Source: Planctomycetota bacterium
GTDB lineage: Bacteria; Planctomycetota; PUPC01; JACPCR01
DNA: 50,502 nucleotides
Assembly (NCBI GenBank): GCA_027625095.1
Contig: JAQBXN010000055.1
Coordinates: 1 to 50,502, forward strand
Reading direction: 5' to 3'
Shown here: positions 26,253-35,229 of the stretch, in pieces
Layout: every line of letters starts with the position of its first letter
How positions within the stretch are numbered: position 1 is the stretch's first letter
Position numbers and translations under genes: made by a program
The notes under the pieces: generated by a model
Told to the model about the DNA's origin: nothing
Database searches by the model: none
Seen by the model: the letters and a program-made list of their open reading frames with translations, nothing else

Positions 26253-28682
26253 TTGTCTTCTTTGCAACGGACTCATGAACTTCTGGCCACCGGATTTCTT
26301 TCCGGATTGGGAGGCGCATGCCTGCTGCTGCTTGCCGGGGGCTGGGTCTGTTTCCATCTGAGCCGTGAACTGGGGCGTAAATCGAAAGAACCTGCAACGG
26401 TTCGGATCCTATTTGGTCTGCGGATGGGCATTGTGTTGGCCACGATCTGGCTGTTGTGCCAGCCGATGCTGATCACCAGATCGACTTGGCGCGAAAAGCC
26501 GCGTGTGCTTGTCCTGGAGAGTCAGAGTGGCACGATGAACACTCGCGAGGAATTTGGTTCGCTTCACCGGAAGATGGATGTGCTGGCCTCGTTAGGGCAG
26601 ATTGACCTGAAAGAGCGGAACCCAGCGGCTTCGAGAATTAGGAGAAAGCTTGAACTCCAGCGGCAGGTACTTGCAGAAGCGCAGAAGCGGTTCAGTAAGG
26701 ATCTCTCAAATCTGACCAGCGGATTACCCCCGACGCCGGGCTTCGAGGCTGCTGTTGAGAATTTTGTTCATGAATTGAAGGAGGCGGGTGGACGTGTTTC
26801 TGCAGCGCGCAACCTATTGCCGGATGGGTCTACGAACCTGGCGTTCCAGACGGAACTTTCAGTGTTTACCAGAGAGTTGAGTTTGAACAGGGCGGCTATC
26901 GAGAAACTGACCGCAGAGATTGGGGTGGTAGTGAAGGAGGCTTCCCAACACCCCGATCTGCTTGAGGAATTTGTCAAGAACCTCCAGAAAACTTTGTCTG
27001 ATTCTGATGCCTTGATCCAACAGGCTGGCGGCATCCAGGCTGGATTGGACCAGCAACTTATTGAGGCGTCCACGCTTTCAGAGATTGAAAGAAGTGCAAG
27101 GCTGCGGAAAGACCTGGCGCAACAGGCCGCCCAGTTAGTAACGGACAGAATTGGCAATCGTGCGGAGGTGCTCCGTGTGCCCAATGGGGACCTTGCTGAG
27201 GGATTGCAGTCGGCAGCGTCTGAACAGCTTAAGGGCCAGCTCTCCTCTATTTTCATTCTGGATGATGGGACTCGTGAGAACACGGAGTCAGCCAGGGAGA
27301 TCCTTATTACGTTGAGTGAAGGTCAGGTTTCTATCTACACAGTCCTGATTGGGGAAGATGGCGCCGAGCCGATAGATGTCGGGCTGATGGCAGTGGAGCT
27401 ACCGTTGAATGTGGAAAGTGGGGTACGTTTCAAGGGACGAGCGTTGGTCAAAGTGAAGACGCCGGAGGATGCAAAATCAAATTTGATCATCAGGAGCGGC
27501 GAAGCCGTGCTCGGGAAGGTCGAAGCGCCCAGAGCGTCTGCCGGCGTGGTAGAGTTTGAAGTGGCGACAGACAAAATTGGACGGCACAACGTGGTCGTGG
27601 AATTGGTGTCTGAAGCAAGGGATAGCTTCACAGGCAATGAAGATATGGAGCGAGTGATTCATGTTCACGAGACACGGCCGACTGTGATGGTCGTCTCGGA
27701 CAGGTTGTCGCGCGAATTTGTGATGGTGCGGCAAATTGCCCAGTCCATACCTCACCTGGAGACTGAGTCTGTTGCGGCAGTGTCCCAGATTGGCGAACTG
27801 GAATTTGGGGAAGGAAAGGGACAGTTTCCAAAGACACCGAAGCAATGGGAGCGCATAAGGCTTCTGATCCTGATGGGGGGGCTTCCGAGTGGTTTGGATG
27901 AGGTTGCCAGGGAGGCGTTGCGGGCTGCGGTCAATAATGGCCTGCAAGTGTTGATGATTGGGTCTTCCGAGGAGATGGGGGATCGGATAGATGAGGAGAA
28001 AGATAAGCAAATCGGTGGTTGGAGAGGAGTATTCGGGCTGAAGCCGAAAGAGGCTGCCCGGCGACTGGCAACAGTCAAAGGGGCCTGGCTGTCCTTTTAT
28101 TCTCTTGGGATGGATTTGCAGGCATCCATGAATGCATGGAGTTCTCTACCTGAGGCTTCGCATACTTCCTCCGTGGATGGCGGAGTGCCCCTGCTTGAGG
28201 GCGACTCAGAAGCCGCCTCCCCACTCAAACTGCTGCCGATGGGGAAAGGAGGGGTTTTGTACTGCGGGATCAATCCGCTGGCAGAGCTCCGACAGGGCGG
28301 ATCGGAGAGAGTAGTCAATCGATTGGTTCGAGGCGTTATTGAATTTGCCGTGATGCCGTGGAATGTGCAGGGGAGTGGGGCGACTTTGCCAAAACGGCTC
28401 GATACACTGGGGGCCTTGGTCAGTGACGGTATGCGAAACGTTTCTGATTTCAGGTTGGCCGCCCGGGCCGCACCTCTGCAGGAGATGGCGAAGCTGGGAA
28501 ACGGCTCTTTTACTGATCTTGTCGGCTTGCCGGAATTGCTGGAGGGGATGGGACTCGATTCGGTGCAGAAATCGAAAGTTGAAACTTGGGCGCTCTGGGA
28601 GGGTTGGTGGCCGCTGGGATTGATTCTCCTGTTTGCTTCTGCCGAATACCTGCTCAGACGCAAGGCTGGGCGCGTGATGTAA
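26253..28682 (+). CDS. Membrane protein with degenerate vWA-like region and long coiled coil
   Basis: An 809-aa frame with two N-terminal membrane helices (about 13-35 and 52-73) and one at the C-terminus (WWPLGLILLFASAEYLL, about 783-800). After helix two, RVLVLESQSGTMN stands where vWA membrane proteins such as the Bat family have DxSxS, so the metal site is not conserved. A charged coiled-coil insert (about 100-320) follows, then ILDDGTREN and a YTVLIGEDGAEP strand as in the second half of vWA folds, and Ig-like beta segments. Residues about 475-700 resemble the amidotransferase-like domain found in related PVC proteins. The start codon is uncertain: TTG 26253 is used here because no ATG lies nearby. 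Inference: an envelope protein-interaction scaffold. Confidence 0.7.
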   Translation: MSSLQRTHELLATGFLSGLGGACLLLLAGGWVCFHLSRELGRKSKEPATVRILFGLRMGIVLATIWLLCQPMLITRSTWREKPRVLVLESQSGTMNTREEFGSLHRKMDVLASLGQIDLKERNPAASRIRRKLELQRQVLAEAQKRFSKDLSNLTSGLPPTPGFEAAVENFVHELKEAGGRVSAARNLLPDGSTNLAFQTELSVFTRELSLNRAAIEKLTAEIGVVVKEASQHPDLLEEFVKNLQKTLSDSDALIQQAGGIQAGLDQQLIEASTLSEIERSARLRKDLAQQAAQLVTDRIGNRAEVLRVPNGDLAEGLQSAASEQLKGQLSSIFILDDGTRENTESAREILITLSEGQVSIYTVLIGEDGAEPIDVGLMAVELPLNVESGVRFKGRALVKVKTPEDAKSNLIIRSGEAVLGKVEAPRASAGVVEFEVATDKIGRHNVVVELVSEARDSFTGNEDMERVIHVHETRPTVMVVSDRLSREFVMVRQIAQSIPHLETESVAAVSQIGELEFGEGKGQFPKTPKQWERIRLLILMGGLPSGLDEVAREALRAAVNNGLQVLMIGSSEEMGDRIDEEKDKQIGGWRGVFGLKPKEAARRLATVKGAWLSFYSLGMDLQASMNAWSSLPEASHTSSVDGGVPLLEGDSEAASPLKLLPMGKGGVLYCGINPLAELRQGGSERVVNRLVRGVIEFAVMPWNVQGSGATLPKRLDTLGALVSDGMRNVSDFRLAARAAPLQEMAKLGNGSFTDLVGLPELLEGMGLDSVQKSKVETWALWEGWWPLGLILLFASAEYLLRRKAGRVM

Positions 28683-28709
28683 ATCGTAATAAATAATGAG
28701 TAAAGAGTA

Positions 28710-29909
28710 ATGAGTAACGAAGGTGGAGTGACTACAACGACGATTATCTTAAAGGAAAAACGGGATCGCCCATTTCGATTCCGGCATCCGTGGATTTTCA
28801 GTGGGGCAATTGGAAAAATTGACGGAACCCCTGCAGACGGCGACGAAGTCGTTGTGGTAGATACCAAGAAGAAGTTTATTGCACGGGGTGTGTATAACTC
28901 GAAATCCCAAATCGCTGTGCGGCTGTATTCGTGGGCGGAGGAAGCCGCGCTGGAGGAGGATTTCTGGAGAGGCCGGATTCGACAGGCAATCGAGCATCGG
29001 AAATCGATATTTGAGAGTGGACAGGCTTGCCGGCTGATTAACAGCGAAGGCGATGGCTTGTCTGGCTTGGTGCTGGACTGGTATCCGCCGTTTGGAGTGG
29101 TGCAGTTCATGTCGCTCGCGTTGGATGCGCGGCGCGAAGTGCTGCTGCGCCTGATCCAGGAAGCAACGGGCATCGAACATCTCTTCGAACGGAGCGACGG
29201 CTCTATTTGCAAGTATGAGGGTCTGCCGGAACGAAGCGGTGTCCTCCTGGGGGATGAGCCCCCGAAGATGCACACAATCAAAGAGAACGATTTGGAACTG
29301 CTGGTAGACCTGCAAGAAGGCCACAAGACTGGTTATTACCTGGATCAGCGGCGGAACCGAGCAAGGGCTTCCGCACTGGCGCGGCCGGGACGGGTTCTGG
29401 ATGTGTGCTGCTACACAGGCTCGTTCGGAATCCATGCGGCCGCTGCGGGAGCGAAGGTGATTGCGATAGATCAGGCCCGCCAGGCTCTGGAACTGGCGAA
29501 GCAGAATGCGATCAATAATGGTCTGGAAGGCCGGTATTCAAAGAGGCTTTCACCGGCCGCGACAGAGCTGCGCAGCCTTGCCGAGGCGAATGAGAAGTTT
29601 GAAACGATCATTTTAGATCCACCAAAATTTGCGCACTCCAAGCGCGAATTAGAGAAGGCTGCAAAGGGCTATCACGAGTTGAATCTTCGCGCCATGCAAG
29701 TCGCAGCAGAGGGGGCGCTGCTATACACATGCTCCTGTTCGGGTGCCATGGACTTGTACAGTTTTCAGAGCATCCTTCTCGGCGCGGCACATGACGCAGG
29801 GAGGGATCTCCAGATTCTCGAGGTGCATTTCCAGGCGGAGGATCATCCGTTTCTGATCTCATGTCCGGAATCGCAGTATTTGAAGTGTTTGATTTGCCGC
29901 GTCTGGTGA
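28710..29909 (+). CDS. rlmI: Class I SAM-dependent 23S rRNA (cytosine-C5) methyltransferase, RlmI-like
   Basis: A 399-aa protein. Residues about 10-85 form a PUA domain (FRFRHPWIFSGAI; ARGVYNSKSQIAVRLYS), followed by the EEHD-type middle domain and a Rossmann methyltransferase. Motif I is VLDVCCYTGSFGIHAA, motif II ends in IAID, motif IV is LDPPKFAHSK, and the catalytic-site cysteine lies in TCSCSGAM. This order and length match RlmI/YccW, which makes m5C1962 in 23S rRNA. The start ATG 28710 follows the previous gene by 27 bp; the spacer contains the direct repeat AATGAGTAA. The stop codon lies 11 bp before a minisatellite. Confidence 0.9.
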   Translation: MSNEGGVTTTTIILKEKRDRPFRFRHPWIFSGAIGKIDGTPADGDEVVVVDTKKKFIARGVYNSKSQIAVRLYSWAEEAALEEDFWRGRIRQAIEHRKSIFESGQACRLINSEGDGLSGLVLDWYPPFGVVQFMSLALDARREVLLRLIQEATGIEHLFERSDGSICKYEGLPERSGVLLGDEPPKMHTIKENDLELLVDLQEGHKTGYYLDQRRNRARASALARPGRVLDVCCYTGSFGIHAAAAGAKVIAIDQARQALELAKQNAINNGLEGRYSKRLSPAATELRSLAEANEKFETIILDPPKFAHSKRELEKAAKGYHELNLRAMQVAAEGALLYTCSCSGAMDLYSFQSILLGAAHDAGRDLQILEVHFQAEDHPFLISCPESQYLKCLICRVW

Positions 29910-29920
29910 GGGGAGTTCCC

Positions 29921-30183
29921 AAGGATTCGGAAAGACGAGGAGAAGAAGAAGAAGAAGAAACGCCCAAGGATTCGGAAAGACGAGGAGAAGAAGAAGAAAC
30001 GCCCAGGGATTCGGAAAGACGAGGAGAAGAAGAAACGCCCAGGGATTCGGAAAGACGAGGAGAAGAAGAAACGCCCAAGGATTCGGAAAGACGAGGAGAA
30101 GAAGAAACGCCCAAGGATTCGGAAAGACGAGGAGAAGAAGAAGAAACGCCCAGGGATTCGGAAAGACGAGGAGAAGAAGAAAC
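29921..30183. repeat. Minisatellite: seven tandem units of 36-45 bp with nested GAA expansions
   Basis: Seven successive units begin with A(A/G)GGATTCGGAAAGACGAGG followed by AGAAG, a variable number of GAA triplets, and ACGCCC. Unit lengths in order are 45, 39, 36, 36, 36 and 39, then a partial last unit, so all differences are multiples of three. Every frame therefore stays open; the + strand reads DSERRGEEETP and the - strand SSPRLSESLGV repeats. The array lies between the convergent RlmI and HEAT-repeat genes. No spacer variation typical of CRISPR is present. Confidence 0.9.
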
Positions 30184-30251
30184 AAATCTGGTGAATGGCT
30201 CGGCTCGGACTGAAGCACTACCACTCCACCATTCCATCACTCCATTCTTTC

Positions 30252-32264
30252 TCACTCATTCGCGTACTTCTCCCACCAGGCATCCCACCTCTCCATGGCG
30301 GCATCGCGGCTTACTTTGTCGTCTGTGGCATTGAATCCGAATGAGCGGTGGGTGTATTGCTGGAGCAACATCTGGGCGACCCTGCGTTGATGCGCGTTGC
30401 CTTCTTTCATGATGCTGATAAAGGTCGGAATACAAGTGATGTTTCCAAGGGTGGCGAGGGCCGAACCGGCGCCGATGCGGACTTCCAAATCTTTGTCGCG
30501 GGAGAGATGCCCAAAGTCTGTGAACGCGGGCTCGTAGAGCATGGTAGCCAAAGAGGTGGCTGCGATTTTTCGAACTTCCGGCCAGGCGGTTTCGTCGAGC
30601 ATCAGCCTCCGTATCTTGGGGCATGCTTGCTTGGCGTCGAGTGAGCCCAGTGCGTAAATAACTGCTCGCTGGACTAACATGATTTCGTCATCGATGGCTT
30701 CGATCAGGGCTGGGATCGCATCCGGATCGCCCATGGGGCCTAGATGCTTGGCCACAGCTAACCGGATGAATTCGTCGTCATTCTCAAGCGCTTTTATCAG
30801 GTATTTTTCGGCGACGCCCTGCCCATTACGATACAGGACAATGGCTGCAAGATCACGGTAGGCGGGGTCTGAGTGTTTAATAAGGTTGTGCTTGTAAATG
30901 AGTGCGACGGCCTCATCTGCAACGGCCTGCTCCGTTTTCTCTTTTAGAAACGTCCGAACGAGATGAATGCACCACGGCAGGGCGGTCTGATTTTTTATGA
31001 GACGAGGGATGCCCGGTACGAGTGCGAGCTGGGCTATGGGGCTCGTGCCTCCAATCCTGCGAATTGCCATTACCGTCTCGGTACGGATGTCAGGGTCTGC
31101 ATCGGCAAGGAGAGGCACGAGTGTCGGGATCACTACTGTCGTGCGCATCCCTGCCAGGGCAGATATAGCGCCGAAGCGGGTGTTACGGTCGGGGTCGTAC
31201 AGCAATTCGCTGATGGCATCGATGGCGCTGGTCAACCTCAGGGCAGACATGGCTGAGAGTGCCGCCCGTCGTTCACGGGACTCGTTGGAAAAGAGTTTTT
31301 TGCTCAAGATGGCGTCCAGCTCGGCGTATCCGAACCGGCGAAGCGCGAGGGAAGTCGTTGCGATAGTCAAGGGGTTCATCTCATTCAGCATCCGGATGAG
31401 TTGCTTTTCGGTTTTTTCACCTCCGATGAAACCGAGGTGGGTGATGACTTCGTTACTGACAGAGAGGGATTCATCCCCTGCTTCAAGGAATGGCAGAAGT
31501 TTATCCTCGCTGGTCTGAGGATCGAGAGCGATGATGATCCGGAGGACAAGTGCCCGGCCTTCATTTTCTCTGTTGTCCAGGTGTTTCCAGAGTCTGGGAA
31601 GGATACTTTTGTCCGCAATTTCAATGAGGTGCGCGGCCGCCTTTTCCTGTATGTCTTCCGTGCCACCGTCTTCAACGCAGAGGAGGAGGTGTTCAATGGC
31701 TTTGCGATGGGCGAGTTCTTCGAGGGCAAATTGCCGTGCGAGCCCGTCGGAAAAACGAACGACACGGACCAGATAATCCAGACTGGCAGTAGTGTCGTGT
31801 GCAGCGAACAGTCGAGCAACCATGTAGTGAACGCGCGGTTCATCAAACTCTGCAAACCCTTCGAGAATTGGGAAGGCAATCGGCCCCATTTTCTTGAGCT
31901 GACTGTATGCCTGATCGGGCTGAGCCGAGATGAGGTCTGCCATCAGGATCTGGGCCAGACTGCGAAGCAGAGACTCCGCCCGTGCGCGGACTTCAGGATC
32001 TTTTGACCTGGTAGCTTCGATTAGAAATGGGCTTGAGGCGGCGCCAGCTTTTCGCAGCTCGTCGCTGGCTTTTTCTCTTTCTTGGAAGGTCTCGGCTCCG
32101 AGATCCCGCACCATCTGCTTGAGGTCATCATCGCCAAGAATGATGGTGGGCTCTTCGCCATGGCCTGGGGCTGCGGTCAGCAGTATGTAAAGGACTGCCA
32201 GATTCAAGTTAAGAGTTGCCTGGGAAAATGACTTTAGCGTTGATGAGACGCGGCAAAGATACAA
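30252..32264 (-). CDS. Secreted HEAT-repeat protein
   Basis: A 670-aa frame dominated by HEAT repeats of about 30-40 residues (for example DPEVRARAESLLRSL, DRNTRFGAISALAGM, DPDIRTETVMAIRRIGG, DDEFIRLAVAKHLGPMGD), ending in the aromatic ERWDAWWEKY tail common in PVC HEAT proteins. The N-terminus holds a signal-like segment (LAVLYILLTAAPGHG). The start is uncertain: TTG 32264 is the frame start, but a second TTG about 20 codons in would give a cleaner signal peptide beginning at NLAVLY. HEAT solenoids bind proteins, and no enzymatic domain is seen. It is 50 bp downstream of the pseudokinase gene on the same strand, so the two may be one operon and one extracytoplasmic assembly. Confidence 0.8.
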   Translation of the reverse strand: MYLCRVSSTLKSFSQATLNLNLAVLYILLTAAPGHGEEPTIILGDDDLKQMVRDLGAETFQEREKASDELRKAGAASSPFLIEATRSKDPEVRARAESLLRSLAQILMADLISAQPDQAYSQLKKMGPIAFPILEGFAEFDEPRVHYMVARLFAAHDTTASLDYLVRVVRFSDGLARQFALEELAHRKAIEHLLLCVEDGGTEDIQEKAAAHLIEIADKSILPRLWKHLDNRENEGRALVLRIIIALDPQTSEDKLLPFLEAGDESLSVSNEVITHLGFIGGEKTEKQLIRMLNEMNPLTIATTSLALRRFGYAELDAILSKKLFSNESRERRAALSAMSALRLTSAIDAISELLYDPDRNTRFGAISALAGMRTTVVIPTLVPLLADADPDIRTETVMAIRRIGGTSPIAQLALVPGIPRLIKNQTALPWCIHLVRTFLKEKTEQAVADEAVALIYKHNLIKHSDPAYRDLAAIVLYRNGQGVAEKYLIKALENDDEFIRLAVAKHLGPMGDPDAIPALIEAIDDEIMLVQRAVIYALGSLDAKQACPKIRRLMLDETAWPEVRKIAATSLATMLYEPAFTDFGHLSRDKDLEVRIGAGSALATLGNITCIPTFISIMKEGNAHQRRVAQMLLQQYTHRSFGFNATDDKVSRDAAMERWDAWWEKYANE

Positions 32265-32314
32265 GAGTGTCTCAGGGTTCGCTAAAGTCTGTCCGCCGCG
32301 TTGAAGTGAGGTGT

Positions 32315-33709
32315 CTAATCCCTCTTGACGAGATTTGCCTTCATCGCTTCAGCTTCTTCGATAATTTCCTGCAGGCCAAAGTGCAGGATGACATGATCGA
32401 GAAGTTCTATCGCGTCTCCGTTTTTGTCGAGGATTTTCAGTCGTTCGACCTCCTCCTGGATTTCTTTGAAGCGATTACGTGCCGATTTCTGGATGAGTTC
32501 CTGTTCGTTGTTAGCGTATTTAATCCATTGGGAGTCTGGATATTTCCTGGTGAAGGAATCTACCAATTTGAGTGCTTCACTGAAACGCTGATCGCCAAGC
32601 AGGCTTTCTTGCTTCTTAACCAACATGGAGTATTCGAGGCTTGCCGGATCCGCTTCGCCGCCCAAGTCGGAGTTGGTCCTCAAGTGCTGGAATACATAAA
32701 TTACTGAAGCCAGTGCTGCCATGAAGAGAATCATGGCAACCAGTGCCCAGGTCATGCCCGCCTCTTGAGGCTGAGGTGCCTTGGCTGGGCTTGGGGACGG
32801 CTCGGGTATCGGCGCCGTTTCGCTTCGACTGGCTGCCTTTGAGCCGGGAGGTGTCAATCGTTCCGGCCTGGCCTCAGGAGGTTCCGGCGGGGCCGGTTCT
32901 GGTGGCAATTTGTCCTGAAGGATGGGGGCAGGATACGCGGAGTGGCTAATTGCTTGCAGCGCGACTAAGACTTCGTCGATCTTGGAATACCCGTTTTGGT
33001 CGGTTCTAAGAAGGATGGACAGAAGGTGCTTGAAGTCTTCGGGCAAATCGCGAATTGCAGGGTCGCTTTCAATTGACCGCACCGGGTCAACGACCCACTT
33101 ATGTTTCTTACGCTCCTTGCCGGAGACCAGATGATAAAGCAGCGCTCCAAGTGACAGGACGTGATCGCGTTCAGATGGGAGGACGGAATGGTGATCCCGA
33201 AACCGGGCCTCCCACCTCTTTGGGGGAGTAGACTCCCTGTTATAAATTCCGGCCAGCATGATGCGATCATCAGGATACAAGCAGATGGAGTCAGCATTGA
33301 CCACGGTATCTGCCACTTTGGCCTTGATGATGTCCTTCAGTGCATTTGCCACCGCCTCTATCACCTGTACGGCGTCCTTTACAGAGAGTGGCCCCTCTTC
33401 GCTGATGATGTGGGAGTATGGTCGTCCGGTGATCTCTTCTTTGATGAAGAAATCGTAATCGCCTTCAAGGCCATGTCCGGGGACTGCTGGTAAATTAGGA
33501 TGGCTCAAATTGGCGGCGATAGTGGCGATCTGCCGAAACCGAACCCGGCCAGGATGTTCTTCAGGAAGTTCCGGCCCGCCGGAAAGAATCACGAAGACAT
33601 TCTGCTCCGTGGACTCATCGACAGCTCGATAAGTTGAGGTGAGACCACCGCCCCCTATCTGCTCGCCCAGGCGACAATTTGCAAAGACCTGTCCCTCAAG
33701 GGACTCCAT
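32315..33709 (-). CDS. Transmembrane pseudokinase with C-terminal helical domain
   Basis: A 464-aa protein from ATG 33709, where LEGQVFANCRLGEQIGGGG gives the usual bacterial kinase beginning; the frame is open 48 bases further upstream. The glycine-rich loop IGGGGLTSTYRA is kept and VLSLGALLYHLVSG matches the F-helix region. However the VAIK lysine is missing (VFVILSG), the HRD loop reads VVNADSICLY and the DFG position MLAGIYN, so no catalytic residue survives. A Pro-rich linker (about 285-345) precedes one membrane helix (WALVAMILFMAALASVIYVF, about 350-372) and a helical, TPR-like domain of 90 residues. Inference: a membrane receptor or scaffold without kinase activity. The HEAT gene follows after 50 bp. 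Confidence 0.8.
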   Translation of the reverse strand: MESLEGQVFANCRLGEQIGGGGLTSTYRAVDESTEQNVFVILSGGPELPEEHPGRVRFRQIATIAANLSHPNLPAVPGHGLEGDYDFFIKEEITGRPYSHIISEEGPLSVKDAVQVIEAVANALKDIIKAKVADTVVNADSICLYPDDRIMLAGIYNRESTPPKRWEARFRDHHSVLPSERDHVLSLGALLYHLVSGKERKKHKWVVDPVRSIESDPAIRDLPEDFKHLLSILLRTDQNGYSKIDEVLVALQAISHSAYPAPILQDKLPPEPAPPEPPEARPERLTPPGSKAASRSETAPIPEPSPSPAKAPQPQEAGMTWALVAMILFMAALASVIYVFQHLRTNSDLGGEADPASLEYSMLVKKQESLLGDQRFSEALKLVDSFTRKYPDSQWIKYANNEQELIQKSARNRFKEIQEEVERLKILDKNGDAIELLDHVILHFGLQEIIEEAEAMKANLVKRD

Positions 33710-33929
33710 GGCAATACCCGTAGTTTTGAGGTGAAGTAATGACGTGCAGCCGCACACAGCTTGAACGTCACGATTTGATCATGTCAGCAGGGGAAGGGGA
33801 TGAGGTCGCAGGCCGGGCATTCCAATTCCCATGAGCCAATTCGTCAAGTGGAAAGTTATAAGTTTTTTGATGTGTGGATGCTTGGCAGAATGCGAGCCTC
33901 TCAGTCCAGGCAACTTGTTTGAAAACATT

Positions 33930-35105
33930 TCAATCGCTGGAAAACGAACCTGCCAGAATGTCAAGGGCGTTCTGATAATTTTCATCGTCACCCATAAAGA
34001 TGAGGAGAACCCTTCCTGCCTCTGAAGTGGAGATCAGGTCCGGGAGGTCTTCGAGGCTTTCCCTGCCTTCGAGTAATTCCAGCAGAGTGTCGCTCTTTCG
34101 TGCCTGGCATGTAACGCTGACCAGACTGTGTATGAAGTCGCCATGCCGGCCGGCGATCCTCAGCCATGATGTATTTGCACTGGCTACCTCGCCGGCGGCG
34201 GCGCCAAATATTCTGGGGTCAAATTCTTCCGAGGAGCAAAAAAGCACGCAACCGAACTCGGCATCTTCCCAGGGCAGATTTGCAAGAACGCGGTCTGAGT
34301 AATGGGTGGCGAAGAATTCATTCTCGCCCTTCTTACCCAGCCGATTGATCTGTGGGGATGTCCTGTTCTTTCTATATTGGTCTTCGAAGCTGTTGCCAAG
34401 GTAGACTTGAATGACCCGTTCGTCATGGATGAGAGATGTAGGATCGCCGTGTTTCAGAATGATGCCGTCATGCATGATGTAGGCGCGGTGGGTGACTTGG
34501 AGAGTCTCACGCACTTTGTGGTCAGTGATCAGGATCCCAATATCGCGCGTGGTGAGTTTACTGATCAGCTCCTGCAAATCGCCGACGACTTTTGGATCGA
34601 GGCCGGCAAAGGGTTCATCAAGGAGGAGTATTTTTGGTTTGAGCAGAAGTGTGCGTGCGATTTCGAGTCTCCGGCGGAGTCCGCCGGAGAGATTCTTGGC
34701 GGATTTGGCAGTGTGCTCCTTGAGGCCGATTTCCTCGATCATGGCTTCCGTTGATTCGATCCGCTCCTTCTTGGGCACATTCAGCATCTCAAGAATGGCG
34801 ACAAGGTTTTCGTAGACGGTAAGTTCGCGAAAGACGGTCGGTTCCTGTGCCAGGTATCCGAGGCCTTTGCGTGCCCTGATGTGGATGGGGTCATTGGTGA
34901 TGTCCTGGCCATCCAGAAAAACCTGGCCGGTATCAGGCCGAACCAGGCCAACAGCAATGCGGAAGGAAGTCGTCTTGCCAGCGCCGTTTGTGCCCAGGAG
35001 TCCCACCAGCTCGCCTCTGTTCACGAAGTACGAGACATCATCGACGACGCACTTATTCTTGTACCTCTTGTAAAGGTTTCTGACTTCGAAGAGGGTTTCG
35101 CTCAT
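33930..35105 (-). CDS. lptB: LptB-like ABC transporter ATPase with an extra C-terminal domain
   Basis: A 391-aa protein. Residues 1-240 are a complete ATPase: Walker A GTNGAGKT, Q-loop YLAQEPT, signature LSGGLRRRLEIART, Walker B ILLLDEPFAGLD and switch ITDHKVRETL; DERVIQVYLG is the characteristic end of LptB. LptB powers lipopolysaccharide extraction from the inner membrane by LptFG. About 150 further residues follow (base 34385 downwards), with FGCVLFCSSEEFDPRIFG, HSLVSVTCQARKSD and RVLLIFMGDDENYQNAL; LptB from other bacteria normally stops near 240. The extension looks globular alpha/beta and I assign no family. Its presence implies a lipid-A-type outer membrane. No other lpt gene is in the window. 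Confidence 0.85.
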   Translation of the reverse strand: MSETLFEVRNLYKRYKNKCVVDDVSYFVNRGELVGLLGTNGAGKTTSFRIAVGLVRPDTGQVFLDGQDITNDPIHIRARKGLGYLAQEPTVFRELTVYENLVAILEMLNVPKKERIESTEAMIEEIGLKEHTAKSAKNLSGGLRRRLEIARTLLLKPKILLLDEPFAGLDPKVVGDLQELISKLTTRDIGILITDHKVRETLQVTHRAYIMHDGIILKHGDPTSLIHDERVIQVYLGNSFEDQYRKNRTSPQINRLGKKGENEFFATHYSDRVLANLPWEDAEFGCVLFCSSEEFDPRIFGAAAGEVASANTSWLRIAGRHGDFIHSLVSVTCQARKSDTLLELLEGRESLEDLPDLISTSEAGRVLLIFMGDDENYQNALDILAGSFSSD

Positions 35106-35229
35106 TGGGGGTTTTAAGAATCAGGCTGAACGAGCAGGGGCGCTGCGCCGCAACGCTTCTCCCTTATCAGAAGGAAGCCGACCTTATAAAACTGTTGTTG
35201 TAATTGAGACAGAAGGTAATGGTGTTCCT

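Noticed and set aside
28097..29326. 409-codon open frame on the - strand
   Set aside because: It spans the end of the vWA-like gene and most of RlmI in antisense, is Ser/Arg/Pro-rich without domains, and crosses two real genes.
29921..30183. Possible CRISPR array
   Set aside because: The units are head-to-tail repeats with no unique spacers, and no cas gene is in the window.
29861..30334. 157-codon + strand frame and 215-codon - strand frame across the minisatellite
   Set aside because: Both are open only because the tandem unit lengths are multiples of three; they run into RlmI or the HEAT gene and have no independent coding signal.
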